Of a stretch of 64,000 bases of DNA, positions 8,663-17,519 are shown piece after piece; the stretch's first letter is position 1, and each line of letters opens with the position of its first letter. The notes under the pieces are model-generated. The model was not told the DNA's origin. It saw nothing but the letters and a program-made list of their open reading frames with translations, and did not search any database. The stretch is from the NCBI RefSeq assembly GCF_004146235.1, contig NZ_SELO01000021.1:1-64000 (forward strand). The letters run 5' to 3'. The DNA comes from Tropicimonas sp. IMCC6043. Lineage in GTDB: Bacteria > Pseudomonadota > Alphaproteobacteria > Rhodobacterales > Rhodobacteraceae. The translations under genes were made by a program, and so were the position numbers.

Positions 8663-9388
8663 TCAGTATCCTTCCGGCTCCGTCTCAAGGACGTCCGCGA
8701 CGGTTTCAGGCGCGGTCAGTTTCCAGAGAAACGCTCCGAGCGCTGCGCCGATGAGCGGTGCAATCCAGAAGAGCCAGAGCTGCGCGATCGCGGTGCCGCC
8801 GCCGAAAAGCGCGACGCCGGTCGAGCGCGCCGGGTTCACCGAGGTGTTCGTCACCGGGATCGAGATCAGGTGAATGAGGGTCAGGCAGAGGCCGATCGCC
8901 AGCCCTCCGAAACCTGCCGGCGCCATAGGCGAGGTAGCCCCGAGGATCACCACAAGGAAGATCGCCGTCATCACGATCTCCGTCACCAGCCCGGCGAAAA
9001 GCCCATAGCCCTGCGGCGAGGCCGATCCGTAGCCGTTGAGCGCGAAATTCCCGATGGGCGAGAAACCGGCCTGGCCGCTGGCGATGATCCACAGGACAAA
9101 GCCCGCCACCACCGCGCCGACAACCTGAGCCGCCCAGTAGGGCAGCAATTCCTTGCTGTCGAACCGGCCGGCCATCATCAGGCCGAGCGACACGGCGGGA
9201 TTGAAGTGGCCGCCGGAGATGTTACCGAGCGCATAGGCGCCGGTCAGCACGGTCAGGCCGAAGGCGAGGGAAACGCCGAGATAGCCGATCCCCACATCCG
9301 GGACCCCGGCAGCGAGAACCGCGCTGCCACAACCACCGAGAACCAGCCAGAAGGTGCCGAGGAATTCCGCGATAAGTTTCTTGGACAT
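8663..9388 (-). CDS. aqpZ: Aquaporin Z
   Basis: A 241-residue water channel of the MIP family with six membrane segments and two NPA boxes (GHFNPAVS near residue 62 and VNPARS near 186). The histidine and arginine of the selectivity filter in these boxes and the short loops fit water-selective AqpZ rather than glycerol facilitators. Monocistronic; the 3' end faces the YafY-type gene across a perfect hairpin. Confidence 0.95.
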   Translation of the reverse strand: MSKKLIAEFLGTFWLVLGGCGSAVLAAGVPDVGIGYLGVSLAFGLTVLTGAYALGNISGGHFNPAVSLGLMMAGRFDSKELLPYWAAQVVGAVVAGFVLWIIASGQAGFSPIGNFALNGYGSASPQGYGLFAGLVTEIVMTAIFLVVILGATSPMAPAGFGGLAIGLCLTLIHLISIPVTNTSVNPARSTGVALFGGGTAIAQLWLFWIAPLIGAALGAFLWKLTAPETVADVLETEPEGY

Positions 9389-9509
9389 GTCGATTTTCCA
9401 TGAGCAAGACGAAAGAATCCGGAGCCGCCGCCGAAGTATCCGTGAACGGCGCCCGTGGAGATCTTATGGATCCCCGACGATCCTCGGCGAAGACGTTTTT
9501 TGTTTCCGT

Positions 9510-10499
9510 CTATGAAACTTTCAGGACGATCTTGCCGATATGGCCCGAGCTTTCCATGTGCGCATGGGCGGCGGCGGCCTCTTCCAGCGGAAACTCGGAA
9601 TCGATGACCGGCGCGATCCGGCCAGCGTCAAGCAGGGGCCAGACCTGCGATCCGAGCGCCTCGGCGATCCGCGCCTTGGCAAGGTCCGATTGCGGACGCA
9701 GCGTCGAGCCGGTGATGGTGAGCCGGCGCATCATGACCTGCGCGAAATTCAGCTCGACCTTCGATCCCTTGAGAAAGGCGATCTGCACCAGCCGTCCCTC
9801 GTCGGCCAGCGCCTTCACATTGCGCGGAAGGTAGTCGCCGCCAACCATGTCGAGGATCAGGTCCGCGCCACCTTCGGCCTGCAGGATCTCGACAAAATCC
9901 TCCTCGCGGTAATTAATCGCCCGCTCCGCACCGAGCCGCGCGCACGCAGCGCATTTCTCCGGCGAGCCGGCGGTGGCAAAAACGCGCGCGCCGAAGGCAT
10001 TTGCCAGCTGGATCGCGGTAGTGCCGATGCCGGACGATCCGCCATGCACAAGGAAGATCTCGCCCGCGCGGAGCCCGCCGCGCTCAAAGACATTGGACCA
10101 GGTGGTGAAGAAAGTTTCCGGCAGGCAGGCCGCCATGCGCAGGTCCATGCCGGCGGGCACCGGCAGCGCATGGGCGGCGGGCGTGGTGACATAGCCTGCA
10201 TAGCCACCGCCCGGCAGCAGCGCACAGACAAGGTCGCCGGGTTTCCACCGGGCGACACCTGGCCCCACCGCCACGACCTCGCCCGCGGATTCCAGCCCCG
10301 GCAGGTCGCTGGCCTGCGGCGGCGCCTTGTAGAGCCCTGCACGCTGCAACGCATCCGGCCGGTTGACCCCGACCCAGGCGTTGCGGATCAGGATTTCGCC
10401 ATGGCCGGGTCGTGGCAGCGGACGTTCCGCAGGCTTCAGAACCTCCGGCCCGCCGGGTTCGGTGATCTCGATGACGCGCATGGTTTCGGGAAGGGACAT
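9510..10499 (-). CDS. NAD(P)H-quinone oxidoreductase, MDR superfamily
   Basis: A 329-residue zinc-free medium-chain dehydrogenase/reductase of the QOR/PIG3 type. The GroES-like N-terminal part is followed by a Rossmann domain with VHGGSSGIGTTAIQLA near residue 145. It probably reduces quinones or enones with NADPH. The start at 10499 has an AAGGAG site; 18 upstream codons in frame lack one. It lies downstream of the coq9-type gene on the same strand with a gap of about 70 bases, possibly one operon. Confidence 0.88.
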   Translation of the reverse strand: MSLPETMRVIEITEPGGPEVLKPAERPLPRPGHGEILIRNAWVGVNRPDALQRAGLYKAPPQASDLPGLESAGEVVAVGPGVARWKPGDLVCALLPGGGYAGYVTTPAAHALPVPAGMDLRMAACLPETFFTTWSNVFERGGLRAGEIFLVHGGSSGIGTTAIQLANAFGARVFATAGSPEKCAACARLGAERAINYREEDFVEILQAEGGADLILDMVGGDYLPRNVKALADEGRLVQIAFLKGSKVELNFAQVMMRRLTITGSTLRPQSDLAKARIAEALGSQVWPLLDAGRIAPVIDSEFPLEEAAAAHAHMESSGHIGKIVLKVS

Positions 10500-10568
10500 G
10501 TCGGGCTCCTTTCGGTTGGCCCGATCTTTGCCCTCTCCACGCGGCGGGTGCAATCGCGCGGGCGGTAG

Positions 10569-11264
10569 CTACGCGCCCGGCCAGCGGCCGGGGAAGGCCT
10601 CCTCGCCGCGCTTCGGCGCGCGAACCTGACCTGCAAGCCAGTTCGGGCCGGCAAAGATCAGCTTCATGACCGGATTGCCGGTAATCCTGGCGCGGACGCG
10701 CTCCAGGTTCATCACGTCGTCGACGCGGGAGTCGAGGAACTCCCAGCTGCGCGCATGTCCCTCGCTCTCGTCGCCGAGCCAATAGAGCAGTGTCGCCGAA
10801 TAGACCCCCGCGAGCGAGGCGCGCTTGGTGTACCAGTTGATGTCGTCGGCCTCGTCGCCGAGCGCGGTCCAGATCCGGTCGGCCGTGTCCCAGATGGCAC
10901 GGGCGCCGTCGAGGGCGTTTCCGGGCAGCGCGAAGAACGTCGTGGCCCGGCGCGCTGCCTCGCGATCCTCGATCGCCTCGATGCGGAAACGGATGGCCAT
11001 GGCGATCCGGTCGCGCAGGCGCAGGGTGGGCAGGTCTTCCCGCTCGAGACGCCGCAGCATCTCGGCATCGCCGCGCGCGTGATAGGCCAGCGCGAGGTCC
11101 AACGCGCCGCGCGGAAAGAGGATGCGCGCCTCCGCAGGATCAATCCCGGCATCCCGGCAGGCGGCGGCGAAGGTCCCGTCGCTCCAGCCGTCGAAGGAGA
11201 CGTGGACGAGCGCGGCGTCCAGCAGCGTCGACATCCGTGCGGCCCGCGTGTCTTTTTCGGTCAT
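10569..11264 (-). CDS. COQ9 family protein
   Basis: A 231-residue protein of the COQ9 family, a TetR-like fold that in eukaryotes binds lipid and supports ubiquinone synthesis. The C-terminal segment ([25 protein letters not shown]) is the conserved COQ9 signature. The ATG at 11264 was chosen because the longer frame runs through the divergent rpsU gene. It shares a promoter region with rpsU, an arrangement that I recall as common in alphaproteobacteria. Role in ubiquinone synthesis is inferred from the family. Confidence 0.9.
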   Translation of the reverse strand: MTEKDTRAARMSTLLDAALVHVSFDGWSDGTFAAACRDAGIDPAEARILFPRGALDLALAYHARGDAEMLRRLEREDLPTLRLRDRIAMAIRFRIEAIEDREAARRATTFFALPGNALDGARAIWDTADRIWTALGDEADDINWYTKRASLAGVYSATLLYWLGDESEGHARSWEFLDSRVDDVMNLERVRARITGNPVMKLIFAGPNWLAGQVRAPKRGEEAFPGRWPGA

Positions 11265-11301
11265 GAAAGCCTCTCGCAGTGGGGATTCGTTACGGGCACG
11301 G

Positions 11302-11330
11302 TAGACAGGGCAGCTATGCTTTGCTATAGG
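11302..11330 (+). promoter_or_regulatory. Predicted sigma-70 promoter of rpsU
   Basis: A -35 hexamer TAGACA (11302-11307, five of six consensus bases) is 17 bases from a -10 hexamer TATAGG (11325-11330), preceded by TGC as in extended -10 promoters. The start of rpsU is 52 bases downstream of the -10. Confidence 0.55.
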
Positions 11331-11381
11331 GGCCGCTCCTGCAGCCAATGCAACTCTAACAGGAAAGGTGGTGACAACCAC

Positions 11382-11588
11382 ATGCAGGTCAGTGTTCGCG
11401 ACAACAACGTCGATCAGGCGCTCCGCGCTCTGAAGAAGAAGCTGCAACGGGAAGGCGTTTTCCGTGAGATGAAGCTCAAGCAGCACTTCGAGAAGCCTTC
11501 CGAGAAGAAGGCGCGCGAGAAAGCCGAGGCGATTCGCCGTGCACGCAAGCTGGCGCGCAAGAAAGCGCAGCGCGAAGGGCTCCTCTGA
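11382..11588 (+). CDS. rpsU: 30S ribosomal protein S21
   Basis: A 68-residue basic protein with the S21 signature ([23 protein letters not shown]) and a lysine/arginine-rich C-terminal helix. S21 sits on the small-subunit platform near the anti-Shine-Dalgarno end. It is preceded by AGGAAAGGTGGT and followed by an intrinsic terminator, so it forms a one-gene transcript divergent from the coq9-type gene. Confidence 0.97.
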   Translation: MQVSVRDNNVDQALRALKKKLQREGVFREMKLKQHFEKPSEKKAREKAEAIRRARKLARKKAQREGLL

Positions 11589-11660
11589 GATCGGAAGCGA
11601 GACCCACGGCGCCGTCTTGAGGCGCATCAAAGATCGACTTGGCGGACGCCAGTCACGAGG

Positions 11661-11694
11661 CCCCCGGCGTACACTCCGGGGGTTTTCTTTTTTT
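11661..11694 (+). terminator. Intrinsic terminator of rpsU
   Basis: Seven-base GC arms 11661-11667 and 11676-11682 with an 8-base loop, followed by TTTTCTTTTTTT: the clearest rho-independent terminator in the window. Confidence 0.9.
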
Positions 11695-11868
11695 GCGGGA
11701 GCAATGCTGACCGGTCCCGGCTGCCCGCAAATTTTTTTTGCACATGCACCTGGGACGCGGTCGCGCCGGACGCCTTTCGCAGAACCGCTTTCCTCCCGCC
11801 ACACGGCACTCGGGCCTTCCCTCAAGCGCAGCGAATGCCTACCTCTGGGCCAAACGAAAGGATGCGCC

Positions 11869-12591
11869 ATGAATGAGCATAGCCCCATGACCCGCGACCT
11901 GTCCGCGTTCCCGATCACCGCGCGCTGGCCGGCCGAGCACCCCGACCGCATCCAGCTCTATTCCTTCCCCACGCCGAACGGCCTGAAGATCTCCATCGCC
12001 CTCGAGGAACTCGGCCTGCCCTATGAGGCGCACCGCGTCACGTTGAAGCCTGAGGACGTGAAGAGCCCGGAATTCGTGTCGCTCAATCCGAATGGCAAGA
12101 TCCCCGCGATCATCGACCCAAACGGCCCGGACGGTGCGCCGATCGGGCTCTTCGAGAGCGGGGCGATTCTGCTCTACCTCGCCGAAAAAACCGGCAAGCT
12201 CCTCGGCGACACGCCGCGGGACCGGCACATCATCACCCAATGGCTGATGTTCCAGATGAGCGGGATCGGACCGATGTTCGGGCAGTTCGGCTTCTTCTTT
12301 GCGTTCGGCGGGCGGGACGTCACGGATCCCTTGCCGCTCGAGCGCTATCGCGCCGAGACATTGCGGCTTCTGCAGGTGCTCGAGACCCGGCTCTCAGGTC
12401 GTGAATGGATCGCCGACACGTTCTCCATCGCCGACATCGCGATGGCTCCCTGGCTGCGGACCCTGGAGGTCGGTTACCATGCCTGTGGCGATATCCGGTG
12501 TGAGGATTATCCCAGCGTCTTCGCCTTCCGCGAGAGGTTCCTCGCCCGCCCGGCGGTGCAGCGCGGGCTACTGGTGCCGCCGCGGGACTGA
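11869..12591 (+). CDS. Glutathione S-transferase, YfcG/YghU-like
   Basis: A 240-residue GST. The N-terminal thioredoxin-like domain has YSFPTPNGLKISIALEELGLPY with the TPNG segment seen in the nu-class disulfide-bond reductases YfcG and YghU, the cis-Pro region (GKIPAIIDP) and the ESGAILLYLAEK motif. The C-terminal domain has IADIAMAPW. The nu-class members reduce disulfides with glutathione; substrate here is unproven. The start at 11869 is preceded by ACGAAAGGATG. Confidence 0.9.
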   Translation: MNEHSPMTRDLSAFPITARWPAEHPDRIQLYSFPTPNGLKISIALEELGLPYEAHRVTLKPEDVKSPEFVSLNPNGKIPAIIDPNGPDGAPIGLFESGAILLYLAEKTGKLLGDTPRDRHIITQWLMFQMSGIGPMFGQFGFFFAFGGRDVTDPLPLERYRAETLRLLQVLETRLSGREWIADTFSIADIAMAPWLRTLEVGYHACGDIRCEDYPSVFAFRERFLARPAVQRGLLVPPRD

Positions 12592-12625
12592 TTGGATCCC
12601 AGCACTCCGGCAGGGCGGCCGGCGC

Positions 12626-13165
12626 TCAGGCTGTGCCGGCGCTGTTCTGGATGGCGGCCTCGACAAGGCGGCCCCGCTGCGCAGATGACGCTCCCAGCGT
12701 TCCGTCCGGGGCCGCTCGCCCGGCATCCTGAAGTTCATCAATGAACGAAATGAACTCCTCCCAGGCTTCAGTGGGATCTCCTGAACGCCGGGCGAAGTTG
12801 AGCTGTGCGTCGGCGATTGCGCGCAGGTTGCACTTTCGGGTCCCGTCAAACGCGATGTCGGCTCCGGGATGCTCCGACATGGCGTCCTGGAGATAGGAAT
12901 GAAACCGTTCGCCCATCGTCCAGAGCTTCATGAGGTCCTTGAAGTCGCACGCGCCGGAGGCATGCAACCGATCTGCCAGCTCGTCCACCTCGCGGGGCGA
13001 GATGGCATCGAGATCATAATCCGCCATGATCTCCCGCACCCGGTACGATCCGTCGGACGACCGATCGTTTGGCGAGAACGATGCGGCGGGTTTCTGGGGC
13101 TCCGCCGCGCCGGACCGGCCAACGGCTTGAGCGACGGCTGAAGCGACGGATGCGGTGGCGGTCAT
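12626..13165 (-). CDS. Hypothetical protein
   Basis: A 179-residue soluble protein that I do not recognise. The first 60 residues are Ala/Ser/Pro-rich and probably disordered; from about residue 60 it is predicted helical (MADYDLDAISPREVDELADRL...). A GGAAGGGAG site supports the ATG at 13165; a frame continuing 43 codons upstream has none. Codon use and GC match the neighbours. Monocistronic on the minus strand downstream of ytoQ, separated by about 150 bases. Confidence 0.65.
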   Translation of the reverse strand: MTATASVASAVAQAVGRSGAAEPQKPAASFSPNDRSSDGSYRVREIMADYDLDAISPREVDELADRLHASGACDFKDLMKLWTMGERFHSYLQDAMSEHPGADIAFDGTRKCNLRAIADAQLNFARRSGDPTEAWEEFISFIDELQDAGRAAPDGTLGASSAQRGRLVEAAIQNSAGTA

Positions 13166-13312
13166 GCCGGACAACTCCCTTCCGATTCTGTCCGGCACCG
13201 TCCTAGGGAGAAAGCCTGAAGAAGAGCTGAAGCTCCGCGAGGCGCCGAGACCGATTGCCCGGCCCGCTCCGTTCGATCCCGCAGCACGACGCATCCCAAA
13301 CCCGTACCTGCG

Positions 13313-13762
13313 TCAGCCCGGCAGCGCCCCGGTCAGAACGTAGCGCAGGATCCCGACGACCTGTTCCGGCGTCTCGACCACGGCAAGCGCCGCGGCGTCG
13401 ACCTCCTTGAGCGCGTGCTGGTGCTCCGCCCCGTGCATCACCACCAGCGATTTGCCGAGCGCGGCGGCATAGCCGGCATCGAAGGCTGCATTCCACTGCC
13501 TGTATTTCTCGCCGAAGCGGACCACCACCACATCCGCCAGCCCGATGCCACGCCGCGTCCGGATCGCATTGAGCTTCGCACCCTTGTGGTCGTGCCAGAA
13601 CTTCGACGGCTCCTCTCCCATGATCACCGCGCCGCAATCGTCGCTCGCGGCGTGGTCGGTGACGGGACTGTCAAAGATGACATCCAACCCCTCCGCCCCT
13701 GCCACGATCTGATCCCGCCAGTCGGTGTGAATCTCACCCGACAGATATACCCTAATGGTCAT
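13313..13762 (-). CDS. ytoQ: YtoQ family protein
   Basis: A 149-residue protein of the YtoQ family (conserved start VYLSGEIHTDWRD, internal NAIRTRRGIGLADVVVVRFGEKYRQWNAAFDAG). The fold resembles nucleoside 2-deoxyribosyltransferase-like proteins, but no function is established. Length matches the family. The start has a GGAGGGA site. Confidence 0.87.
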   Translation of the reverse strand: MTIRVYLSGEIHTDWRDQIVAGAEGLDVIFDSPVTDHAASDDCGAVIMGEEPSKFWHDHKGAKLNAIRTRRGIGLADVVVVRFGEKYRQWNAAFDAGYAAALGKSLVVMHGAEHQHALKEVDAAALAVVETPEQVVGILRYVLTGALPG

Positions 13763-14009
13763 TGTCCCTCCTTCCGGCGCGACGGCGTCCGGCGCGAGCC
13801 GGCACCTATGCGACCTTCTCTCGGTCCATCAGATACGTCCGGACATGCGGATCGCAAGTGGAGCCGGGGAATGGAACCTCTCCGCGCCGATCCGGATTGG
13901 CGCCGCTTCATGCTACAATGACGGATCGGCCACGGGCTTGACGAACGCCTGGATTCCGTTCGCGAGGCCGGGGGCGACGTCCGCAGGCCCTTTTCATGAG
14001 GAACATTCG

Positions 14010-14567
14010 ATGGACTTCAACACCAGTGAACTGATTGATCGCCTGGAGCGGTTGCTCGCAGCGCCGATTCGATACGAGATGCGCGGGATGGTCGGCAAGG
14101 TCCGGCCGATCAGCACGAGACCGGAGGACATCCGGCAGCTCGATTGCTCCGGCTTCTTCGAATACATCATCTATCACACCACGATCGGGCGGCATGACAT
14201 TCCTGCCGGCAGCCGACGGCAGTGGTCATGGCTGCGGGACAATGGCTATACCGAGGTCGACTACGCCACATACGCGCCCCGGAACGACGATGTCGTCCGC
14301 GCCGGCTTCCGCGCCGCCGAACACCGGCGCGACCACGAGGGCCGGCGCGTGCGGTCCCGAGCGGGGCATGTCTGGATGGTGATCAACGGCGCTACTTACG
14401 AGAGCACCACTGCGGTGGGCAATGACGGCGTTTGCTCGCTCAACTGGGAGTACCGGCTGAAACGGGACGAGGTCGACGCGTTCTTCACGCTCGGCACGGC
14501 ACCGGGATTCGGCCTCGGCCGCTCGCTGCGCAGGCTCTTCGCCGCAGGCGTGCGCTACCTGGCCTAG
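14010..14567 (+). CDS. NlpC/P60-like protein
   Basis: A 185-residue protein with QLDCSGFFEYI (Cys46) and AGHVWMVI (His120), the spacing and context of the catalytic Cys and His of papain-like NlpC/P60 enzymes that cut peptidoglycan stem peptides. No signal peptide is visible, so it may act in the cytoplasm or be released by lysis. The charged tail (RSLRRLFAAGVRYLA) is unusual. A GAGGAA site precedes the ATG. It ends in a four-base convergent overlap with pheT. Enzyme class is inferred from the two motifs only. Confidence 0.6.
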   Translation: MDFNTSELIDRLERLLAAPIRYEMRGMVGKVRPISTRPEDIRQLDCSGFFEYIIYHTTIGRHDIPAGSRRQWSWLRDNGYTEVDYATYAPRNDDVVRAGFRAAEHRRDHEGRRVRSRAGHVWMVINGATYESTTAVGNDGVCSLNWEYRLKRDEVDAFFTLGTAPGFGLGRSLRRLFAAGVRYLA

Positions 14568-16972
14568 CTCCGCAGCACGCCGCCCGTGGCCTTGGTCACC
14601 TTTTCGATCACCTTCCGGCTCACGGCCTCGATATCGGCCTCCTTCAGCGTCCGTTCTGTCGGCTGCAGCCGCACGGTGATGGCGAGCGATTTCTTGCCCG
14701 CGCCCATCTGCGCCTCGGCCTTCGGTCCGTGGAATTCGTCGAAGACGCGCACCTCCTCGATCAGCGCCTTGTCCGCGCCGGCCGCCGCGTTGACCACCGT
14801 CAGCGCTTCGACCCCGGCATCGAGGACGAAGGCGAAGTCGCGTTCGACCGCCTGAAGGTCTGCCAGCTCCAGCGCGCCACGGCTCGTTCCTTTCGACCGC
14901 GGGAACGGGACGGCGGCGAGATCGACGGAAAAGGCAACGGCCGGGCCCTTGACGTCGAGCGCCTCCAGCACCCGCGGGTGCAGCTCTCCGAAGACGCCGA
15001 GCACCTTCTGCGGTCCGAGGCAGATCGCTCCGGCGCGGCCCGGGTGCAGCCAGTCCGGCAGGGTGCGCAGGACCTGCACCTTTGCCGGTGCGCCGATGGC
15101 GGCGAGCACCGCCTCGATATCGGCCTTGGCGTCGAAGAGATCGACCGGGCGGCGGGCGCCATGCACGTCCTTCGGTCCGGTATTCCCCACCAGGAGGCCG
15201 CAGGCAAGCTGCTGCTGCTCTTCGGGTTCGCCGCCGTGGAAGCCCGGGCCAACCTCAAAGAGCGCCAGGTCCGCGAAGCCGCGCGCCTGGTTGCGTGCGG
15301 CAGCCTGCAGAAGGCCCGGCAGCGGTGTCGGCCGCATGTGGCTCATGTCGGAAGAGATCGGGTTCTCGAGCGCGGTGGCGTCCGTGCCGCCGCCGAAGAG
15401 CGCTGCGGCCTCCCGATCAACGAAGGAATAGGTCACGCATTCGTTGTAGCCGAGCGTGACGATAGTGCGGCGGGCAGCCGCCTCGCGGCGCTGCATCGGG
15501 GTCAGCACCGCCTCCGGCACGCCTGCAGCGGCGCGCGGCATCGGCTTGCCTTCGAGTTTCGTGAGCGAGGCGACGCGGGCGATCTCCTCCACGAGATCGG
15601 CCTCTCCCAGAACATCCGGCCGCCAGGAGGGCACATGCGCCATGTCGCCCTCGAGCCGGAAGCCGAGCGCCTGAAGCGTTGCACGCTGCTCCGCCTCGGG
15701 GATTTCCATGCCGACGAGGCTCTCGACCCGCTTCGCATCAAGCCGGTAGGCGCGCGACACATCCGGGATCTCGCCGGCAACCACCACCTCGGACGCCTCG
15801 CCGCCGCAGATATCGAGGATCATCCGCGTCGCGTGCTCGATACCCATTGGCGTCCAGCAAGGGTCGATGCCGCGCTCGAAACGATACCGCGCGTCAGAAT
15901 TGATCTTCAGCGCACGGCCGGTATAGGCGGTGCGGATCGGGTCGAAAAAGGCCGCCTCGAGGAAGACGTTGACGGTCTCCGCGGTGCAGCCCGTCGGCAG
16001 CCCGCCCATGACGCCGCCGATGCTCTCGACGCCCGTGTCGTCGGAAATGAGCGTCATGCCCGGCTCGAAGGTGTATTCCTTGTCGTCGAGCGCGAGCAGC
16101 GTCTCGCCGCCCTTCGCGCGGTGAATCCGAAGGTTCCCCTCGACCTTGTCGGCGTCGAAGACGTGCAACGGCCGGTTTCGGTCATAGGTGAAGAAATTGG
16201 TGATATCGACGAGGGTCGAGATCGGCCGGAGGCCGATGGCGCGCAGGTAGTCCTGGAGCCATTTCGGCGAGGGTCCGTTCTTCACCCCGCGAATGACGCG
16301 GCCATAGAAGACCGGGCAGGCGTCCCGCGTGTCCTCGTCGATGCTGACCGAGATCGGACAGGGGAAGCTTCCCGGCACCGGGTCGACCTCACGCGCGATA
16401 AGCGTCCCGAGGCCGCGCGCGGCAAGGTCCCGTGCGACGCCCGCCACGCCGAGCGCGTCGGGCCGGTTCGGGGTGATCGCGATCTCGATCACCGGATCGA
16501 CCCGCTCGGGCTGGTTCTTCGCCAGCCAGTCGGTGAACCGCTCGCCGACCTCGCCGGAGGGCAACTCAATGATCCCCGTATGCTCGTCCGACAGCTCCAT
16601 CTCGCGCTCCGAGCACATCATGCCATGGCTCTCGATGCCGCGGATCTTGCCGACGCCGATAGTGGTGTCGATGCCGGGCACGTAGGTGCCGGGCTTGGCC
16701 ACCACCACGGTGATCCCGTCCCGCGCATTGGGCGCGCCGCAGATGATCTGAAGCTCGCCCTCGTCGGTCAGCACCTTGCAGACCCGGAGCTTGTCGGCGT
16801 CCGGATGCTTCTCGGCATGCAGCACCTTGCCGATTGTAAAGGCCTCGAGCCGCTCCACCGGGTTCTCGACGCCCTCGACCTCGAGCCCGAGATCGGTCAG
16901 CGCGTAGAGGATCTCGTCCAGCGTGGCCTCGGTGTCGAGGTGCTGCTTGAGCCAGGAGAGAGTGAATTTCAT
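14564..16972 (-). CDS. pheT: Phenylalanine-tRNA ligase beta subunit
   Basis: An 802-residue beta subunit of the heterotetrameric PheRS, which attaches phenylalanine to its tRNA. Domains in order: N-terminal helical start, an EMAP/OB-like tRNA-binding domain (residues 40-150, KVLHAEKHPDADKLRVCKV), the B3/B4 editing domain (about 210-390), B5 (about 400-475, with DAKRVESLVGMEIPE), the catalytic-like core and a C-terminal FDX-ACB anticodon-binding domain (about 705-800). Full length. It is the third gene of pheS-ASCH-pheT. Confidence 0.97.
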   Translation of the reverse strand: MKFTLSWLKQHLDTEATLDEILYALTDLGLEVEGVENPVERLEAFTIGKVLHAEKHPDADKLRVCKVLTDEGELQIICGAPNARDGITVVVAKPGTYVPGIDTTIGVGKIRGIESHGMMCSEREMELSDEHTGIIELPSGEVGERFTDWLAKNQPERVDPVIEIAITPNRPDALGVAGVARDLAARGLGTLIAREVDPVPGSFPCPISVSIDEDTRDACPVFYGRVIRGVKNGPSPKWLQDYLRAIGLRPISTLVDITNFFTYDRNRPLHVFDADKVEGNLRIHRAKGGETLLALDDKEYTFEPGMTLISDDTGVESIGGVMGGLPTGCTAETVNVFLEAAFFDPIRTAYTGRALKINSDARYRFERGIDPCWTPMGIEHATRMILDICGGEASEVVVAGEIPDVSRAYRLDAKRVESLVGMEIPEAEQRATLQALGFRLEGDMAHVPSWRPDVLGEADLVEEIARVASLTKLEGKPMPRAAAGVPEAVLTPMQRREAAARRTIVTLGYNECVTYSFVDREAAALFGGGTDATALENPISSDMSHMRPTPLPGLLQAAARNQARGFADLALFEVGPGFHGGEPEEQQQLACGLLVGNTGPKDVHGARRPVDLFDAKADIEAVLAAIGAPAKVQVLRTLPDWLHPGRAGAICLGPQKVLGVFGELHPRVLEALDVKGPAVAFSVDLAAVPFPRSKGTSRGALELADLQAVERDFAFVLDAGVEALTVVNAAAGADKALIEEVRVFDEFHGPKAEAQMGAGKKSLAITVRLQPTERTLKEADIEAVSRKVIEKVTKATGGVLRS

Positions 16973-17050
16973 CGGGAGCGTCCCATGGATCGTCTGAAGT
17001 CGCGTGTGCTTAGCCCAATCGCGGGCGGGGGTGAAGGGGCGGCGGGCGGC

Positions 17051-17458
17051 TCAGGCCAGATCCTCGATCAGCCGAAAGCGCTCGCAGACCAGCATCATCT
17101 CAGGGTCGAAGCCACCGTTGCGCCGGAAATACCTCTCGTGACCATAACGCCAGCCGTCGAGGCTGTCGTCCTCGCCTTCTGCGAGGGCGAAATCCTCCGG
17201 CACGTCGCACCAGCGCAGGATCTCGACCGAGAGGGTTTCGATCACCAGCGCCGGCCGGCCGTCCCAGTCGAGCGCAATGTCACGCCGGCCGGGCTCCGGC
17301 ATCGCCTCGCCGCCTGCCTCGAAATCGCGCAGGGCGCCACAGGTAGCGGTCTTCACCCCCGAGCGCACCAGCGCCAGCAGCTCGTCGCAGAGTGCGCGTG
17401 AATCGCCGAAGGTGAAGGTCTCCGCGCCGGGGTAGCGGCGCTCAAGATCGGTCGACAC
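17051..17458 (-). CDS. ASCH domain protein between pheS and pheT
   Basis: A 135-residue ASCH-domain protein. The family has a PUA-like beta-barrel fold associated with RNA binding; some members hydrolyse modified nucleosides. Motifs: FGDSRALCDELLALVRSGVKTATC with the conserved G-K-T-A segment and ALVIETLSVEI ... WRYGHERYF. The start is a GTG at 17458 set by a near-perfect AAGGAGG site (17464-17470); no ATG near it has one. It lies 61 bases after pheS and 78 before pheT and is probably cotranscribed. Confidence 0.85.
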   Translation of the reverse strand: MSTDLERRYPGAETFTFGDSRALCDELLALVRSGVKTATCGALRDFEAGGEAMPEPGRRDIALDWDGRPALVIETLSVEILRWCDVPEDFALAEGEDDSLDGWRYGHERYFRRNGGFDPEMMLVCERFRLIEDLA

Positions 17459-17463
17459 GGTCA

Positions 17464-17470
17464 CCTCCTT
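17464..17470 (-). promoter_or_regulatory. Ribosome-binding site deciding the GTG start of the ASCH gene
   Basis: AAGGAGG on the minus strand ends five bases before GTG 17458. It makes the upstream ATG codons in the same frame unlikely starts. Confidence 0.8.
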
Positions 17471-17519
17471 GTCCCCAAAGAGTGCAGCGGTCCCCATGGC
17501 TCGAGCCAGGCGCTGCGGA

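Noticed and set aside
14432-17401. Very long plus-strand frame opposite pheT
   Set aside because: It is the antisense of pheT and the ASCH gene in GC-rich DNA; its translation has no protein-like features.
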